Notes: generated from the letters alone by a model not told the origin. Shown: positions 53,939-63,340, numbered from the stretch's first letter. The stretch is DNA of 64,000 bases from Bacteroidales bacterium (GCA_021108035.1 JAIORQ010000009.1:36304-100303); one strand, 5' to 3'. Numbers and translations are program-made.

Positions 53939-55864
53939 CTATTTCGATTGTATATATAACATTTTTTTAGAAAAAGACTGCTTACCTGCCGTGAGTTTGT
54001 AAAAATAAATTCCGTTAGCAAGTTCGTTACCTTCAGCATTTTTTCCGTCCCAAGTAACGCTGAATTTGCCGGCAAGTTTATACTCATTTACTAATACGTG
54101 AACTTCCCGGCCAAACAGATTATATATTTTTATTTGAATATCACAAGGTTTTGCAACAGTATATTCAATAGTGGTTGAAAGGTTGAAAGGGTTAGGATAG
54201 TTTTGTTGTAAAGTAAAATTATCAGGTGTGGGGTCTGTTGTTTTTCCTTCAACTTCTGCCAAATACCCATGCAACCATTCTTCTAATTTTGTATAGCCGC
54301 TTGGTTGTATTTCATGTGGGTTTGTCGGGATTGTGAGGATGCGTGTGTTTTCTGCGAGATTGGGAAAACCGCCGACATCATCCTGACTCTCTATTATGCA
54401 ACCATCTGCACATAATTCGTTTTCTACTTGATTGACAGCCCGAGTATCAACAATATCTCTATCAGCAGGACGCGCTCCCGCATTTGCTAATACATAAGTT
54501 CTTGCATCTTCAGCACTCATTACAATATATCCTTCGGGCCACAGCGGAGGCGAGTAGGCTCGATTAATTTCCGGTACTGTTTCATCACAAGGTGTCCAGT
54601 ATTTACAATATCTGTGATATCCTGTTGGATTCCAAGGATCAGTTTGGATTTGTCCGTCCCAATAATTATCAGTTCCTAAATAAATTCGAGTTCCGGGTCT
54701 GTCCTGTCCGGCAACGATATACATTGACCATCTTGTAAGTGGTGTTTCAATAAGATAATTACCTGCAATTGAAATAAGCATTTCTCCTTTAGGATCATAA
54801 GTATTAATTCCAAATTTGTAATCATAAACAAGATTATTTGCTATTACTGCACTTCCTCCGCCAAAACGAGGATTACGATCTACATTATGAGCAAGGAGAT
54901 TTTTAGCGAAAAATGTATTTACAGCTTTTGTTCCAAGATATCCTTTACTGTGTGGTCCTTTAGGATGTAATTCACTATTAAGACCTTCGCTGATAATGTT
55001 ATTAATAAAAGACATATTATCTGCACCGCTTTGAATATTTTCATCAATTGCCCAACTAAATGAGCAATGATCTACCACAATGTTATAAGGATGTATCCAG
55101 CCTCTTTCTATATCAATATGATTATCTGTTATAAAACTATCCCATGATTCAAAATCAGGATCAGTTACCATCCGACCTTCATCCCCAAAACGAAAACGCA
55201 TGTGCTGTATTAAGATGTCGTGGCAGTTACGTTGAATCAATAAATAATCTCCCTTTAACGTAATTCCCGGAGATGGTGCTGTTTGTCCGGCAATTATTAT
55301 ATAAGATCCCCAATTCTCTGCATCTTGCAGGGCTGAACTACCGCCACTCCCTATTCCTATAGGGCCTTGAAGTTCAATGTTTCCGGACACCTCAAACACA
55401 ATTACCTTTGGACCGTAAACCTCACTTGACAGTCCGTAACGAAGTGAGCCGGGTCCTGCATCATTCAAATTGGTTACCTTGTAGACTGTAGTATTTGGCG
55501 TTTCCAAATGTCGTCCGCTGCCGGCAGTAGTACCCATGCCATAAAAGTTCACATTTTCTCCGGGTATTATCGGCAAGGATAAAGATTCTGATTGAGTGTC
55601 TGCTTTCGCGGAAGACGATTGCCCTGATTCATTTCCTGCACCGTTATAATTGTTTACAGTATAAGCATAAGCGTAAGTTGTTTTATTGATAAGTTCTGTG
55701 TCCGAATATGAATTTGTTGTTGAAGTTGTACTGTCTCGGCTTACTTCTGAAATTGTCTGTGCCATAACACTTTTCCCAAACATACTAATAAAAATAAGCA
55801 TAATAAAAAAAGCTGTTTTGCTTGCAATAGTTTTGCTTGGTTTTAAAAATGTAATTGTTTTCAT
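53939..55864 (-). CDS. T9SS cargo: PL1-type pectate lyase
   Basis: 641 aa. Island-type signal peptide (FISMFGKSVMAQ), Ser-rich linker, then pectate lyase beta-helix at about 90-480: 'TTVYKVTNLNDAGPGSLRYG', 'VIVFEVSGNIELQGPIGIG', 'SYIIIAGQTAPSPGITLKG', 'NIVVDHCSFSWAIDENIQ' (the vWiDH-type region), 'HPKGPHSKG', 'NPRFGGGSAVIANNLVYDY'. A T9SS type A domain (about 550-641) is shared nearly unchanged with 49166 and 51968. Expected to cleave pectate or a related polyuronide outside the cell by beta-elimination. Confidence 0.88.
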   Translation of the reverse strand: MKTITFLKPSKTIASKTAFFIMLIFISMFGKSVMAQTISEVSRDSTTSTTNSYSDTELINKTTYAYAYTVNNYNGAGNESGQSSSAKADTQSESLSLPIIPGENVNFYGMGTTAGSGRHLETPNTTVYKVTNLNDAGPGSLRYGLSSEVYGPKVIVFEVSGNIELQGPIGIGSGGSSALQDAENWGSYIIIAGQTAPSPGITLKGDYLLIQRNCHDILIQHMRFRFGDEGRMVTDPDFESWDSFITDNHIDIERGWIHPYNIVVDHCSFSWAIDENIQSGADNMSFINNIISEGLNSELHPKGPHSKGYLGTKAVNTFFAKNLLAHNVDRNPRFGGGSAVIANNLVYDYKFGINTYDPKGEMLISIAGNYLIETPLTRWSMYIVAGQDRPGTRIYLGTDNYWDGQIQTDPWNPTGYHRYCKYWTPCDETVPEINRAYSPPLWPEGYIVMSAEDARTYVLANAGARPADRDIVDTRAVNQVENELCADGCIIESQDDVGGFPNLAENTRILTIPTNPHEIQPSGYTKLEEWLHGYLAEVEGKTTDPTPDNFTLQQNYPNPFNLSTTIEYTVAKPCDIQIKIYNLFGREVHVLVNEYKLAGKFSVTWDGKNAEGNELANGIYFYKLTAGKQSFSKKMLYIQSK

Positions 55865-55889
55865 AATTAATAATTGAAATTTATTATAT

Positions 55890-56023
55890 TTGAGTCCATT
55901 CCGAAAAGTATAAAAGCCACGAATGCACGAATTAAATTAAATATAAAACACTATAAATCAAACTGTTATGCTTTATCAAATTACCTCTAATTTCCGGAAA
56001 TTTTATTTTCGGAGAGGGTTCAT
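55890..56023. mobile_element. Small palindromic element C, copy 3 (degenerate right end)
   Basis: The left end TGAGTCCATTCCGAAAAGT is the same as copy 2 at 24753. The right end ATTTTCGGAGAGGGTTCAT is only partly complementary. Non-coding; separates the pectate lyase from the next gene. Confidence 0.5.
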
Positions 56024-56055
56024 ATTTTAATTTTATAATGATCTGTTTTTCGCTT

Positions 56056-57129
56056 CTATCGCAAATATAACATTTTTTTTGTGTTAACCTGCTTGCCTGT
56101 TGTTAGTCTGTAATAATAAATCCCGTTAGCAAGTTTATTACCTTCAGTATCTTTTCCGTTCCAAGTAATGCTGTGTTCACCTGCCGATTGATTTTCGTTT
56201 ACCAATGTTCGTACTTCATGCCCCAACATATCATATATTTTCAATACAAGCTTTCCTGAAAATTTGAGATGATAGTTGATTACTGTTGAATGAGAAAACG
56301 GATTTGGGTAATTATTAAGGCCTGTATGTAATTTTTTGATATTTTCATAACCTTCGGTTGAAGGAACATTAAGACCGGTAAAATAAATTTCAGTATTTGT
56401 TAATAAGTTTTCCTCCCATACTATATAAACACTGTCTTCATCAGCAGTTATTTGAGGAAACCATGACCAATCGGGAGTATTTGATATATTAACAGGTTCC
56501 GACCATGAATTATCAATATTATTAGAATACATTATTTCAAGATCATCTGATATATATTCATACCATACCACATGAATAATATTATTTTTTACAAATAACG
56601 AAGGACTTAAAGAGCCTCCGTCCGAATTTGAGATATTCAAAGGTTCTGTCCAATTTATATCATATTTACAAAAATATACTTCATTTTCCTTATTCCACAC
56701 CACATACAATTTATTGTCTTCAACACTTATATCAGGAAATGTGCCTCCTGTGCTGCCGGGAATAAAAGATGCTTCCGACCATATATCATTATTATATTGA
56801 GAATAATAAATACCGTCAGCAGCTTGCCATACAACAGTAATATTATCTGTATCAACTGCAATCCTCGGATTTTCACCGCTTACAGCAGTTGAAACAGGAG
56901 CCGGTGTTGACCAATTTCCGTCAAATTCAGAAAAATAAATTAAGAAAGTACCGGTAGTATTATCCTCCCATACTACATAAATATTTTGTTGCAATACTTC
57001 TATATCAGGATTTTCCGAAGAACTTTCATTGTTACTGATATTTATTACATTCTGTGTATTTGCCGGTTTTACAAATATACAAGTGCAAAAAATTAATGAT
57101 AATAAAATTGAATTAAATAAATTTTTCAT
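56056..57129 (-). CDS. T9SS cargo: BNR/sialidase-like propeller protein
   Basis: 357 aa. Signal peptide (ends KPANTQ), about five blades of about 48 residues with the pattern 'IYVVWEDNTTGTFLIYFSEF', 'GNWSTPAPVS', 'LYVVWNKENEVYFCKYD', 'IHVVWYEYISDDLEIMYSN', typical of BNR/exo-sialidase-like repeats, then a T9SS type A domain (about 270-357, 'LHTGLNNYPNPFSHSTVINY'). The full set of catalytic residues of true sialidases is not seen, so a binding role is equally likely. Confidence 0.78.
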   Translation of the reverse strand: MKNLFNSILLSLIFCTCIFVKPANTQNVINISNNESSSENPDIEVLQQNIYVVWEDNTTGTFLIYFSEFDGNWSTPAPVSTAVSGENPRIAVDTDNITVVWQAADGIYYSQYNNDIWSEASFIPGSTGGTFPDISVEDNKLYVVWNKENEVYFCKYDINWTEPLNISNSDGGSLSPSLFVKNNIIHVVWYEYISDDLEIMYSNNIDNSWSEPVNISNTPDWSWFPQITADEDSVYIVWEENLLTNTEIYFTGLNVPSTEGYENIKKLHTGLNNYPNPFSHSTVINYHLKFSGKLVLKIYDMLGHEVRTLVNENQSAGEHSITWNGKDTEGNKLANGIYYYRLTTGKQVNTKKMLYLR

Positions 57130-57139
57130 ATTTTTGGGT

Positions 57140-59008
57140 TTAATGTTTAATGATTTTTTTAACAGATGCTTTACCGCTTTCAGAAGTGATTTTTAAAAAA
57201 TAAATACCGGTATTTAAATTTGAAATATTTACTTTATTGCTGTAAACTACCTTTACCTGCTGTCCCAAATTATTATAAATAACTACTCTGTCCAAAATCT
57301 CATCGTCCAAATCAACAGTGAAAACATCATAAGCAGGATTTGGAATAATCGATACTTTGTTGTTAAAAGTTAAATTATTGACCCATGAACCGGAAGTGTA
57401 TTCAAAAGCACCGATATCCAAATTTCCGGAAACAAGTCTGGTTTTTGAACCCAGATGTTTGACGTATTCAAAGGATATATCATGCTCCGGTAGTAATATA
57501 GCAGGAATCTCTCCTCCCTGATCTATAAGTGGTGAATTATTTTGTAATTTGAAGTTTTGGTCAGTAAAATTCTCAAACAAGGGATCCGAACCTGTCAAGT
57601 TGTTGCCCAGATCATTTACAACACCCGACGGAGTACCGTGACAGTCCTGCCAGCCTGTTTTTAACCAGTTATGATGCATATTTAATATTCCGTTATCGTT
57701 TGTCATGGCAAACCGGTCTCCCGAAGCCGAAGTATAGATGACATTATTAAAAACAAGTGCTGTTTCGTCACTGGTTGACAATCTCATTAAAGTAGTATTT
57801 CCTGTCCGGGTAGAAATTACTGTATTATTATAAAAATATAAATCACCTTTCCGGTAATCGTCTGTAGTTCCACTGTCGCCTCCGTAATGAACGATTTGAG
57901 AATTTCCCGCATCGTCAGGCTCTATCAATATATTGCCGTAAACATGTGTAGTGTTATAATCGGGATGATTAACCAGTACTTCTGAATCTTCTGCATCCAC
58001 CAAATCCAATTGTCTGTTGCCGCTTTCAATCCAATTCCAACTAACGTCAAAGTTTAGTTGTTGATTATTAATTGTTTATAGTTTTTCAGTTTTGTACTCA
58101 TTCTTCTCTTTTTCTTCCCTCGTTAGCTAAAATATTCAACTGAATTTTTCAGTAGGGGGATTGTAACGAACGACCAAACCTGCCGATCTGTCTTTAAGAT
58201 TATTTCCTCCTGCTCCTGATTTTAAAAGGCCAAAATGATTAAACTGATATGTTATATTAATTGCGGAAGTATATGTGTTGTGTTGATAGATACTTCCGAC
58301 AATACCATTATCATAAATATAATTATTTTCAATCAGGATATTTTCTGTCTGACCGTCGTAAGCACCAATAAATATACCGTTACCCGAATCATGTAAAGTG
58401 CAGTTGCGTATTGTAAGATTTGCTGCTTTTTCAACATATACAGCGGCAGCATTGTCAGCATATGTTTCCGTTTGATTATTATCGTTGGTGAATTGATAAG
58501 GTGGCCGTCCTGACCTGATTTCAAGGTTATCTATGATAATATATACAGGTAAACCGTCTGCAGGTGTGTTTGACCCGCCAACTTTGATTACTCCTCGTGA
58601 TTCATTCCAAAAATTAACGCCGTCAACAGTAACTGCACCATTGCCGTCTATTACCGGTTTTTGCCCCTCCGGTCCGTTCACACCGATTATTTCAATCGGA
58701 TTAATATCGGTTCCTTGCCTGTTAATTACCCATTTTTCTTTATATGAATCGGCTCTCCAATAGATATACACACGGTCTCCGGCTTGAAGTGTACTCCACG
58801 GCACTTCTGAAATTGTTGCAAGGGGTTGCTCCGGTCCGACATGATAGTCAGTTGCATAAGATTGTAAGCTGAATATCAACAGAATAAATACTACTAATTG
58901 ATACTTTTTCTTTTTACTTTGAAAATAAATTTTATCAAGTAAAATCTCTAAAGTTTGTAAATTCGGTCTGTTTTTTATCAATATTTCAATAAATTCTTTC
59001 GTTTTCAT
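57140..59008 (-). pseudogene. T9SS beta-helix gene split by a 123-bp insertion
   Basis: The 5' half (58136-59008) starts with an unusually long N-region (about 33 residues) before a signal core 'YQLVVFILLIFSLQSYA', then beta-helix turns ('HVGPEQPLATISEVPW', 'NLTIRNCTLHDSGNGIFIG', 'NILIENNYIYDNG') and stops after VVRYNPPTEKFS. The 3' half resumes as NWIESGNRQLDLVDAEDSEV and continues through more helix turns to a T9SS domain ('IPNPAYDVFTVDLDDE'). Removing the 123-bp insertion at 58037-58159 plus one AAT gives the uninterrupted RYNWIESGNRQLDLVDAE. The family is chondroitinase-B/pectate-lyase-like beta-helix. Probably inactive. Confidence 0.88.
58037..58159 (-). mobile_element. 123-bp insertion with remnant of a four-helix-bundle (S23/IVP) gene
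   Basis: Bounded by AAT on both sides. On the minus strand it carries CTAACG ... CGTTAG near its ends, a ribosome-binding GAGAAGA, and a 15-codon frame MSTKLKNYKQLIINN (58101-58054). That matches from memory the N-terminus of Bacteroidota four-helix-bundle proteins (xxYKxLIxWQK), related to the protein of 23S rRNA intervening sequences. It looks like an internally deleted copy of an element that carries that gene. All three in-frame stops that split the host gene come from it. Confidence 0.7.
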
Positions 59009-59061
59009 TTTTTAAATATACTGTAAGGTTGTATATACAAATAAAAGTGTCGTATATTTTT

Positions 59062-59092
59062 CAAATATACATATTTGTTTTATATTTTCAAA
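59062..59092 (-). promoter_or_regulatory. Promoter of the split beta-helix gene
   Basis: On the minus strand TTTG (59089-59092), 19 bp, TATATTTG (59062-59069): an exact match to the Bacteroidota consensus, with transcription predicted to start about 50 bp before the ATG at 59008. Confidence 0.6.
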
Positions 59093-59452
59093 TCAGAAAA
59101 GAGTGGGGTCTCAGACAGTTAATAAGAGGCTGCCGGTTTGATGAAGCGTAGTTGCAACCAATGCTCTGATAAAATAATTGTTTTTAAATGCATACTTTAT
59201 TTCATTATAAAGTTTAAACGGAGTAAGACTACCACAAACTACACAGAATTTGAAATAAAGTGCTGATATGCTCAATATTCACTATTTTATTTTTGTTTTT
59301 AAGTTCGTAAAGTAGAATTAATAATTTTTTTTTATCTTTGAAATGTTTTTGTCATTTTCAGACAGGACTTTTATATTGATTTATATTCAATAACTAATTT
59401 AGTACAAGCAATCAGATAATTATTCTTTTTATTCATATAAACAAAAAACATC
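59093..59452. other. Intergenic region between divergent genes
   Basis: AT-rich, no reading frame of note. It holds an inverted repeat ACTTTATTTC (59194-59203)/GAAATAAAGT (59252-59261) and a promoter-like TATCTTTG at 59333-59340 for the endonuclease gene. Confidence 0.45.
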
Positions 59453-61312
59453 ATGAAAAACATTACTTTAACACTTATTCTTATCACAGCTTTTTTTTAC
59501 AGCTTTGCACAAATTCCCGCAGGATATTACGATAATGCTTCCGGAAAAACCGGCGAAGAACTGAAAACTGCTCTCTATAATATAATAAAGGGGCATACAA
59601 CATTTTCTTACACTTCGTCAGGAACCGATGTTTGGGATATTTTAAAAGAGACAGACCGAGATCCGAATAATTCAAACAATGTAATTCTTCTTTATTCGGG
59701 GCGTTCAGTTAACGGGCCCCAAGAATATAACAGCGGAGCAGGATGGACAAGAGAACATGTATGGGCAAAGTCAAGAGGTGATTTCGGAACAAGCCATGGT
59801 GCAGGGACTGATGTTCATCATTTGCGACCTTGTGATGTAAGTATGAATTCAACAAGAAATAACAGATGGTTTGCCGAATGTGATGTTCCTGTTTATGATG
59901 AAGGTGTTTTTACAGGATCATATAAAAGTGATACTGAATGGCTTTGGAAACCAAGAGCAGAAGTAAAAGGTGATGTAGCGAGAATGATATTCTATATGGC
60001 AACAAGATATGAAGGCTATAACGGTGATCCTGATTTAGAACCAATTGACTATATTCCTTCCGATAATTATACAAAAGACCCGATTCATGCTTTACTTTCC
60101 GACTTATTGGCATGGCATCTGGAAGACCCTGTTGATGATTGGGAAATAAACAGAAATAATATTATTTACACAAATTATCAACATAACAGAAATCCTTTTA
60201 TTGATCATCCTGAATATGTAGGTTATATATGGGAAGGAGGAACACCCGATCCCGGTTTTGTAAGTCCTGTAACTTTAACTTTAGTGCTTGATAACTATCC
60301 TGCGGAAACTTCATGGAATGTAACAAATAATGCAACCGGAAATTTTGTAACATCAGGAGGTAATTATACAGTTAAAGGCGCTACAATTACAAAAAGTATT
60401 ACAATGTCAGACGGTGATTATACATTTAATATAGCTGATACATACGGAGACGGAATTTGCTGTTCGTACGGAAACGGTTCATATACATTGACAGATGCAA
60501 ACGATAAACAAATAGCAACCGGCGGAAATTTTTCATCCTCGGATCAAGTTGAATTCAGCATAGGAGGCACAACTCCTGATACCTCAATGCCTGAAGGATA
60601 TTGCTCAACAAAAGGCAACATTATTTCTGATGAATGGATTGATTATGTGAATCTCGGCTCAATTAATAACTCAACAGGAGCAAACGGCGGATATGCCGAT
60701 TTCACATCTCAATCAACAGCTTTAAGTTCAGGTTCTCAATATACAATCAGTTTCAGTACAGGGTTTAGCGGTTCAAGTTATTCTGAATACTGGAAAATTT
60801 GGATTGATTACAACCGAGACGGCGATTTTGAAGATTCAGGAGAAGAAATTGCAGCAACATCTTCTTCAAGCAGCAGTACCTTAACCGCTAATTTTACTGT
60901 TCCTTCAAGCATCAGTGCAGGAACAGCTCGTATGAGAGTTTCCATGAAATATAATGCGTATCCGACACCCTGTGAAACATTTACTTACGGGGAAGTTGAA
61001 GATTATGCAGTAGTATTATCGGCTGACAAAAACGGACTTGTTTACTTCGACGGTAAAGAAATAATTACAGGACCTGTTGAAGAAAGAGTTGTAAAGCTTT
61101 ATCCAAATCCTGCTTCAGATATTTTAAATTTACAATTGCCTGAAGGAATAAATGCAAAAGCAGATGTAATAAATATTAACGGACAAACTTTAAAGTCAAT
61201 GCAAGTTAATGAATTTATCAGAATAAACATATCTGATTTACCTGCAGGGATTTACAACATAATAATAACTGACGGCAAAAGCATTATGACAGAAAGATTT
61301 ATTAAGCAATAA
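59453..61312 (+). CDS. Secreted endonuclease I with GEVED and T9SS domains
   Basis: 619 aa. Signal peptide (1-20, ends SFAQ), endonuclease I domain (about 25-260) with the His/metal motifs 'WTREHVWAKSRGDF' (residues 98-111), VHHLRPCD (121-128) and NSTRNNRWF. Next a beta module around 270-370 ('DYTFNIADTYGDGICCSYGN'), a GEVED domain (about 380-525, IDYNRDGDFEDSGEE, GEVEDYAVVL), and a T9SS type A domain (about 540-619, YPNPASDILNLQLPEG). It would degrade extracellular DNA non-specifically for nutrients or biofilm turnover. Single gene with its own promoter and terminator. Confidence 0.93.
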   Translation: MKNITLTLILITAFFYSFAQIPAGYYDNASGKTGEELKTALYNIIKGHTTFSYTSSGTDVWDILKETDRDPNNSNNVILLYSGRSVNGPQEYNSGAGWTREHVWAKSRGDFGTSHGAGTDVHHLRPCDVSMNSTRNNRWFAECDVPVYDEGVFTGSYKSDTEWLWKPRAEVKGDVARMIFYMATRYEGYNGDPDLEPIDYIPSDNYTKDPIHALLSDLLAWHLEDPVDDWEINRNNIIYTNYQHNRNPFIDHPEYVGYIWEGGTPDPGFVSPVTLTLVLDNYPAETSWNVTNNATGNFVTSGGNYTVKGATITKSITMSDGDYTFNIADTYGDGICCSYGNGSYTLTDANDKQIATGGNFSSSDQVEFSIGGTTPDTSMPEGYCSTKGNIISDEWIDYVNLGSINNSTGANGGYADFTSQSTALSSGSQYTISFSTGFSGSSYSEYWKIWIDYNRDGDFEDSGEEIAATSSSSSSTLTANFTVPSSISAGTARMRVSMKYNAYPTPCETFTYGEVEDYAVVLSADKNGLVYFDGKEIITGPVEERVVKLYPNPASDILNLQLPEGINAKADVININGQTLKSMQVNEFIRINISDLPAGIYNIIITDGKSIMTERFIKQ

Positions 61313-61328
61313 ATTATTTCGGATATTC

Positions 61329-61379
61329 AAAGACAGGCTTTTTTAACCTGCATAATGCAGGTTAAGTCTGTCTTTTTTT
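61329..61379 (+). terminator. Endonuclease terminator with a MITE remnant in its loop
   Basis: Arms AAAGACAGGCTT (61329-61340) and AAGTCTGTCTTT (61364-61375) pair with one G-T, followed by T-rich sequence. Without the inserted 15 bp and one TTAA the loop would be just TTTT, a classic terminator. Confidence 0.85.
61347..61361. mobile_element. MITE family A terminal remnant (15 bp)
   Basis: CCTGCATAATGCAGG is the two ends of the family A element fused together, flanked by TTAA on both sides (61343-61346 and 61362-61365), as in full copy 1. Confidence 0.75.
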
Positions 61380-61480
61380 ATATGTCCGGCAAAATAATGC
61401 TGTTTTTATATATTCACTTGCTCTGTTTTGTCTTTTCACACTTGAAGAAATTGACAATCCCCTTTTAAAAATATATTTTT

Positions 61481-62278
61481 ATGAACCCGTTTCAAAATAT
61501 TGACGAAAAAATTGGTTTGCAAAAAAACAAAAACAGTCCGTTCTTCGGACGTTTTCGTTTGTCATTAGGTCAGGTTTATCCTTTTAGAGAACCGGCATAT
61601 GAAAGAGCTTTAATAAAAATAAAAGACGAATTTGTTGAAGATGCTGAAATTATTCACGAACTTTTTCCTGAACATATTTATTTATTTCATTTTTATAAGC
61701 AAGGAGATATAAGAAACAATAAATATATTCAAATAAATTGCTTTAAGGATGATGATTATTTTTTTGAAATAAATTGTTTGTCTGATGTAAAATATCTTGC
61801 AATGGAAAATTTTTATTTTGCTTTACTCGAATTAAGCCCGTTTTTAGAAGATTTCCATTTTTTTATTTATTCAACAGGCGATGATGATGACAGGTGGATT
61901 GATGAATATAACAATAAAAACGGGCAATTAACTTGTAACAGAATTTTATGTGATATAGAAATTTATTACGGCAGAATTGCTTATTATATTGACAGAGTTG
62001 ATGCTACACCGGAAAATAGAGATTTCAAAATATTTGCTGTTTGGCAAATATATGATGAACTGAACCATTTAGCTGACAGATGGAATGTATTAGATGAAGA
62101 TGTAAGGTATAAGAATGAAGTAAAATTTATTGATGCTTGTAATAATGATATTTTATTGAATAATTGCTTTACTGATTTGAAAAATATATATAGGTGTTTA
62201 TTATCAAATACTTCAAAACTTGCTAATAAAAAAACAATGAGCGATTTTATTAATTGGTGTTCAATAAATAAAGTTTAG
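61481..62278 (+). CDS. Cytosolic protein of unknown function
   Basis: 265 aa without signal peptide or membrane helix. Acidic and rich in Tyr/Phe/Asn, with an alpha/beta first half ('EIIHELFPEHIYLFHFYKQG', 'YIQINCFKDDDYFFEINCLS') and a helical C-terminal part ('IFAVWQIYDELNHLADRWNV'). A GDDDDRW acidic patch lies at about 144-150. No family recognised. Not linked to neighbours by an operon; it converges on the 62.3-63.3 kb operon with a gap of only 50 bp. Confidence 0.65.
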   Translation: MNPFQNIDEKIGLQKNKNSPFFGRFRLSLGQVYPFREPAYERALIKIKDEFVEDAEIIHELFPEHIYLFHFYKQGDIRNNKYIQINCFKDDDYFFEINCLSDVKYLAMENFYFALLELSPFLEDFHFFIYSTGDDDDRWIDEYNNKNGQLTCNRILCDIEIYYGRIAYYIDRVDATPENRDFKIFAVWQIYDELNHLADRWNVLDEDVRYKNEVKFIDACNNDILLNNCFTDLKNIYRCLLSNTSKLANKKTMSDFINWCSINKV

Positions 62279-62328
62279 GGATTAAAAAGTACAGGTTGTT
62301 TCATAACATTTCCTTAACATCAAGATAT

Positions 62329-62784
62329 TTACGGTATTGAAGTGTTTTCTTCATGAACATGTTGTATTAATGATTTACCAAATTTTTCTTTTGGGAAAAG
62401 TCTGTAAATAATTAAATCAAAAAATTTACCAAATAGACCGTTAAAACCAATATTCAATTCATAATAAAATGAGCATCCGTGATTTACCGGTTTTATGATA
62501 AAATTAACAGTAACCGGAAAAAACGTATGTTTAAATTGAATTAACTCATTTGGTTTTAAGGCAGATATTTTCCCGTTGAATTTAATAATATACCCGTTTA
62601 TTTTTTCACCAAATTTCACTTTAGCTCCTAATTTATTTTTTTTATTATCTTTTATTTGCCAATTCCAGAATAAATGTTCCTTATGCCAATTTTTATATCT
62701 GTCATGATTAAGATTCAACCACCAATTATATACTTCTTCCGGTGATTTTTCTTTAATATTTACGGTAGTTTTATATGTTACCAT
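62329..62784 (-). CDS. SRPBCC-like ligand-binding protein
   Basis: 151 aa. Pattern of a polyketide-cyclase/START-like fold: 'TTVNIKEKSPEEVYNWWLNL' (first strand and helix), central strands 'LGAKVKFGEKINGYIIKFNG', 'LIQFKHTFFPVTVNFIIKP', and a long C-terminal helix 'LFGKFFDLIIYRLFPKEKFG'. Such proteins hold a hydrophobic ligand. Its start overlaps the 3' end of the methyltransferase gene by 14 bp, so the two are translationally coupled and may share a small-molecule pathway. Confidence 0.7.
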   Translation of the reverse strand: MVTYKTTVNIKEKSPEEVYNWWLNLNHDRYKNWHKEHLFWNWQIKDNKKNKLGAKVKFGEKINGYIIKFNGKISALKPNELIQFKHTFFPVTVNFIIKPVNHGCSFYYELNIGFNGLFGKFFDLIIYRLFPKEKFGKSLIQHVHEENTSIP

Positions 62785-63340
62785 ATTTTTTAAAATTATA
62801 ATTATTCTTATTTTTTTCCGGCAGAATGAATTTATTATTTTTACAAAACAGTTTTATTAAATTATCTCCGGCTACTTGCTTACTCTTAAATTTAGAACCT
62901 AATCCGTTATTAACTACAGAAATTATACCGCCTTTTTTTAAAATTCTGTGAAGTTCATCAATTACACTTTCTTGATTTTTTATCATAAATATTACATTAA
63001 ATAAAAATATAATATCAATACTTTCATCGGGTAATCCTGTTCCGTTTCCGGTTAATATCGGCTTAATATTTTTCAGTTTATGTTTCTTTATCTTTTTTTC
63101 AATTATTTTTATTGCTGACGGATGTATATCCAAAGCATATATTATTCCTTGCGAACCGACAATTTCAGCAGCAGGGAAAGTGCAAAAACCGGGACCGCAA
63201 CCATAATCTAAAACATGACTTCCTTCTTTTATTCCGCTTCGTATAATTTCCTTTTTTATATTACGAATGTTTTTTACTACACTCATAATATTTACCATCA
63301 TTTTAAAATGAATATTATTTACCGGCTTTTCTTTTTTCAT
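62771..63340 (-). CDS. Class I SAM-dependent methyltransferase
   Basis: 189 aa. The SAM-binding motif I 'VLDYGCGPGFCTFPAAEIVG' is at about residues 43-62, motif II 'IIYALDIHPSAIKIIEKKIK' with acidic D, the 'LPDESIDIIFLFNVIFMI' post-motif, and 'ELHRILKKGGIISVVNNG'. This is the UbiE/Methyltransf_11 type. The substrate is unknown. Upstream gene of the coupled pair with the SRPBCC-like protein. Confidence 0.9.
   Translation of the reverse strand: MKKEKPVNNIHFKMMVNIMSVVKNIRNIKKEIIRSGIKEGSHVLDYGCGPGFCTFPAAEIVGSQGIIYALDIHPSAIKIIEKKIKKHKLKNIKPILTGNGTGLPDESIDIIFLFNVIFMIKNQESVIDELHRILKKGGIISVVNNGLGSKFKSKQVAGDNLIKLFCKNNKFILPEKNKNNYNFKKYGNI

Noticed and set aside
57140..58009. Independent gene starting MDLVDAEDSE
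   Set aside because: The start is a TTG within the middle of a beta-helix domain; the segment is the 3' half of the split gene.
58037..58159. Group II intron or retroelement in the split beta-helix gene
   Set aside because: 123 bp is far too short, there is no reverse transcriptase in the window, and the content matches the start of a four-helix-bundle gene instead.
38385..59008. Polysaccharide utilisation locus of Sus type
   Set aside because: No SusC/SusD-like pair is present; all enzymes carry T9SS sorting domains.
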